Positions 61,985 through 64,000 of a stretch of DNA of 64,000 bases are shown piece by piece (the first letter of the stretch is position 1; each line of letters opens with the position of its first letter). The DNA is from Pteria penguin. Its lineage: Eukaryota; Mollusca; Bivalvia; Pterioida; Pteriidae. The position numbers were made by a program, and so were the translations under genes. The stretch lies in contig CM068582.1 of NCBI GenBank assembly GCA_035048485.1, positions 35,171,596 to 35,235,595 on the forward strand, in the 5' to 3' direction. Below the pieces are notes generated by a model that saw only the letters and a program-made list of their open reading frames with translations, had not been told where the DNA came from and searched no databases.

Positions 61985-62975
61985 ATAATAACAAGAGCTG
62001 TTCTAACAGGACAAATGCCCCCTGGCAACAAAGTTGAAACATACAACAATTCATCTGGAGATACATCACTGGTATAAGTGTAATGGATGTCCCACTTGAA
62101 CATTTTGAGGTATAACCATGAAAACAAAAATTCTGGTATGTGTGCACTCTGACCTTGACCTTGTAGACATGACCTTAGTTCAAGGTCATTACACACCCTT
62201 GACGAAATGACCTTGGTTCAAGGTCATGACACACACCCTTGGGTCATGGACAACAACTGTGTGAAATATAATCTCCCTCCAACTAACAAGGCAGAAGTCA
62301 TGGCCTGAACAGGAATTCTGGTATTCTGTGCACTGTTACCTTGACCCTGAAGATATGACCTTGGTTCAAGGTCTTGACACACCCTTGGGTCATGGAGAGA
62401 ATTATGTAAAATATAATCTCCTGGCAACAAAACAGGAAGAACTTACGGTCGAGAAAAGAATTCTGGCCAATTGTGCACTGTGACATTGACTTTGTAGATA
62501 TAACCTTGGTTCAAAATCATGACACACTCTTGGGTCATGGACAACAATTGGGTGAAATATAATCTCCCTGCAACAGAACTGGAAGAAGTTAAGGTCTGGA
62601 CAAGAATTCTGGCCAAGTGTACACTGTAACCTTGACCTTGTAGATAGGACTTTGGTTCAAGGTCATGACATACCCTTGGGTCATAGACAATAATTGTGTG
62701 AAATATAATCTTGAAATGTAACAGGAAGAAGTTAACACCCAGACAAGAATTCTGGCTATTTGTGTACTGTGACCTTCACCTTATGGATATGACCTTGCTT
62801 AAAGGTCATATCACACCCTTGGGTCATGGACAACAATTGTGTAAAATATTACCTCCCTCAAAAGTAAAAGGAAGTCACAGCCTGGACAAGATACATGGAC
62901 GGACAGACAGATGGACAGATGCTCAGAGTGATTCTTAAATACCCCCAAACTTTGTTTGCAGGGGGTATATTTCAT
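61985..62975 (-). repeat. Dispersed repeat with five ~145-bp units
   Basis: Five units carry GTGCACTGTGACCTTGACCT-type landmarks at 62142, 62328, 62473, 62619 and 62762. Most also contain TTCAAGGTCATGACACACCC and GTCATGGACAACAATTGTGT. The right end has ATGGACGGACAGACAGATGG and a hairpin (ATACCCCC at 62939-62946 / GGGGGTAT at 62961-62968). In - orientation this is the same head-then-units plan as the other GTCCGTC repeats. It ends only about 13 bp from the CFDP1 exon. Confidence 0.7.
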
Positions 62976-62987
62976 TTGTTAGCTTAC

Positions 62988-63073
62988 CCATCTTTGCCTC
63001 TATTATGAATCTGTAATTCTTCAGTGATACCTTCTTTGCTTTTGAAGTTTTCCCAGTCTAATTTAGATTTTTC
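62988..63073 (-). CDS. CFDP1: CFDP1, penultimate coding exon (BCNT-C domain start)
   Basis: An 86-nt - strand exon between CTATTTTTCATAG| and GATGG|GTAAGC. It opens at a codon boundary and encodes EKSKLDWENFKSKEGITEEL and QIHNRGKDG, the first half of the BCNT-C domain. Human CFDP1 has the equivalent EKSKLDW, F, GI.EEL, IHNRGK and GYI landmarks in the same order. The exon and the next one join in phase to give about 58 residues of domain. The expected upstream exons (acidic N-terminus and a GKIGKKxKxSTL-type segment) are not found up to the window edge, so the gene is partial here. Confidence 0.93.
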
Positions 63074-64000
63074 CTATGAAAAATAGATAAGAAAATTATG
63101 CACAAGACAAAATAAAGTGATCAATATATAGTGCAAATGTGAAGACAGTTCATAAATGTCTAAAATATTCTATGAAATTACCTTTCAAATGATGCACAAG
63201 GGTATGAATTACTTCTCTGTTTGATTAATGATCACTTTCAAATCAAAAGATATTTGCTTCTGGGCAAGGTCCATATACTACAGATGACTTTCTTGGGAGC
63301 ATATCTTAAACTACATAATATGAATACTGGTATGCTGTGTAAAAATTAAGTAGAAGTTGAGCTGTACTTTCTGAGAAGATGATTAGGCAGCTACAAGTAT
63401 GTATTTGTATTTCCTTTCATATTTACCCATAAAATGAAAACATCAAACACACATATAGCATTTCAGGAGCCCGCCAGTGAGGAAGGACGCCAATTTAATT
63501 ATACATTATCAAAACTTTATGTAAACGTATACACAAAAGAATATCATATATTATTGTTATCATAATTATCAACAAGCTCCAGGCAATCATGTATTATATG
63601 TTTTACATAATCCACATATTCATAAACATAATATTATATTTTCAAAAGAATATATTAAAATGACAACCCAGGATTAAAAACCAGATTAAAATGATTTATA
63701 TCGATGAAATCTCTGGAAAACCTTGGTGTCTTTACGATTTATATACAAATCTTAATATAAACCAAAAAACTCAAATTAGATATCTTTATAGAATCAAAAG
63801 CTTAGCTAAGGTTGACGGCTATCTAGAAAGTGATTATACCACACCTTATACACCTGTATCACATGTAGAACACAATCAAATGATTGGTCAACTACTATAA
63901 ATGACCCCATGTCACACCATTTTTATTCAATGACCCATGCCGTAAATACAATATTTTCCCGCTATACTTAAACGAAACGCGGGAAAATTTCATTATATAT
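63074..64000 (-). other. CFDP1: CFDP1 upstream intron (partial), AT-rich
   Basis: No further CFDP1 exon recognised. A short GC-richer piece lies near 63467-63495. An inverted repeat ATTTTCCCGC (63953-63962) / GCGGGAAAAT (63979-63988) lies at the very end and contains two E2F-like TTTCCCGC sites. Confidence 0.4.

Larger units (their letters stand above)
59881..62987 (-). other. CFDP1: CFDP1 last intron, 3107 nt, filled with repeats
   Basis: On the - strand the donor is GATGG|GTAAGC at 62988/62987 and the acceptor TTTCAG ends at 59881. The phase-2 junction gives GKD-G-YIEK. About two thirds of the intron is tandem or dispersed repeat (39-bp array, 33-bp array, dispersed repeat). The long open frames over the 39-bp array are therefore intronic. 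Confidence 0.9.

Overview
This is an AT-rich, intron- and repeat-rich eukaryotic window. Its features are widely spaced spliced genes, tRNA-derived SINEs ending in (ATCA)n or (TGAT)n tails, fold-back MITEs, many minisatellites, and dispersed repeats carrying GTCCGTCCGTCTGTC-type heads with GGTCAAAGGTCA-type bodies. Together these suggest a mollusc, most likely a bivalve. That identification is an inference from repeat style and gene content; no species is claimed. Nothing bacterial, and no operon or CRISPR, is present.

Layout. From 1 to about 44.7 kb I find no protein-coding gene I can defend. This part holds SINE copies from two tRNA-headed families (three insertions with perfect target duplications in family 1, one in family 2), an 80-bp satellite (8.3-9.96 kb), several MITEs, two larger DNA-transposon remnants (15.4-16.3 kb and 26.6-28.2 kb, the second with a broken transposase zinc-finger N-terminus), a LINE reverse-transcriptase C-terminal fragment (39.0-39.4 kb), minisatellites and microsatellites. 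Two weak candidates for untranslated exons or promoters (2.7 kb and 20.4 kb) could belong to a distant 5' UTR of the gene that follows.

From 44.75 to about 55 kb lies a complete two-coding-exon ataxin-1 (ATXN1/ATXN1L-type) gene on the + strand. The 5' UTR exon carries four short upstream ORFs. Coding exon A is 44964-46340. A 6.08-kb phase-0 intron interrupts the AXH domain. Coding exon B is 52421-52882, giving 612 residues in total. The AXH domain and the C-terminal RKRNWS motif (NLS / 14-3-3 / U2AF-homology ligand site) are conserved. The vertebrate polyglutamine tract is absent, although the short motif that precedes it in human ATXN1 is recognisable. Downstream lie a candidate Pumilio site and a 29-bp tandem array of about 38 copies.

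From 59.4 to 63.1 kb, on the - strand and convergent with ATXN1, are the last two coding exons of CFDP1 (BCNT/Swc5 family). They encode the BCNT-C domain and are too short to stand out as open reading frames. The 3.1-kb intron between them is almost filled by a 39-bp minisatellite, a 33-bp minisatellite and a five-unit dispersed repeat. The remaining CFDP1 exons must lie beyond the right edge. The two genes have unrelated known roles: ataxin-1 is a nuclear corepressor scaffold that binds Capicua, and CFDP1 is a chromatin-remodelling (SRCAP/SWR1-type) subunit. No new multi-gene system was found. The most informative observations are the hidden CFDP1 exons, the structure of the polyQ-less ataxin-1 gene with its uORFs, and the collection of very small MITEs with 9-10-bp target duplications.
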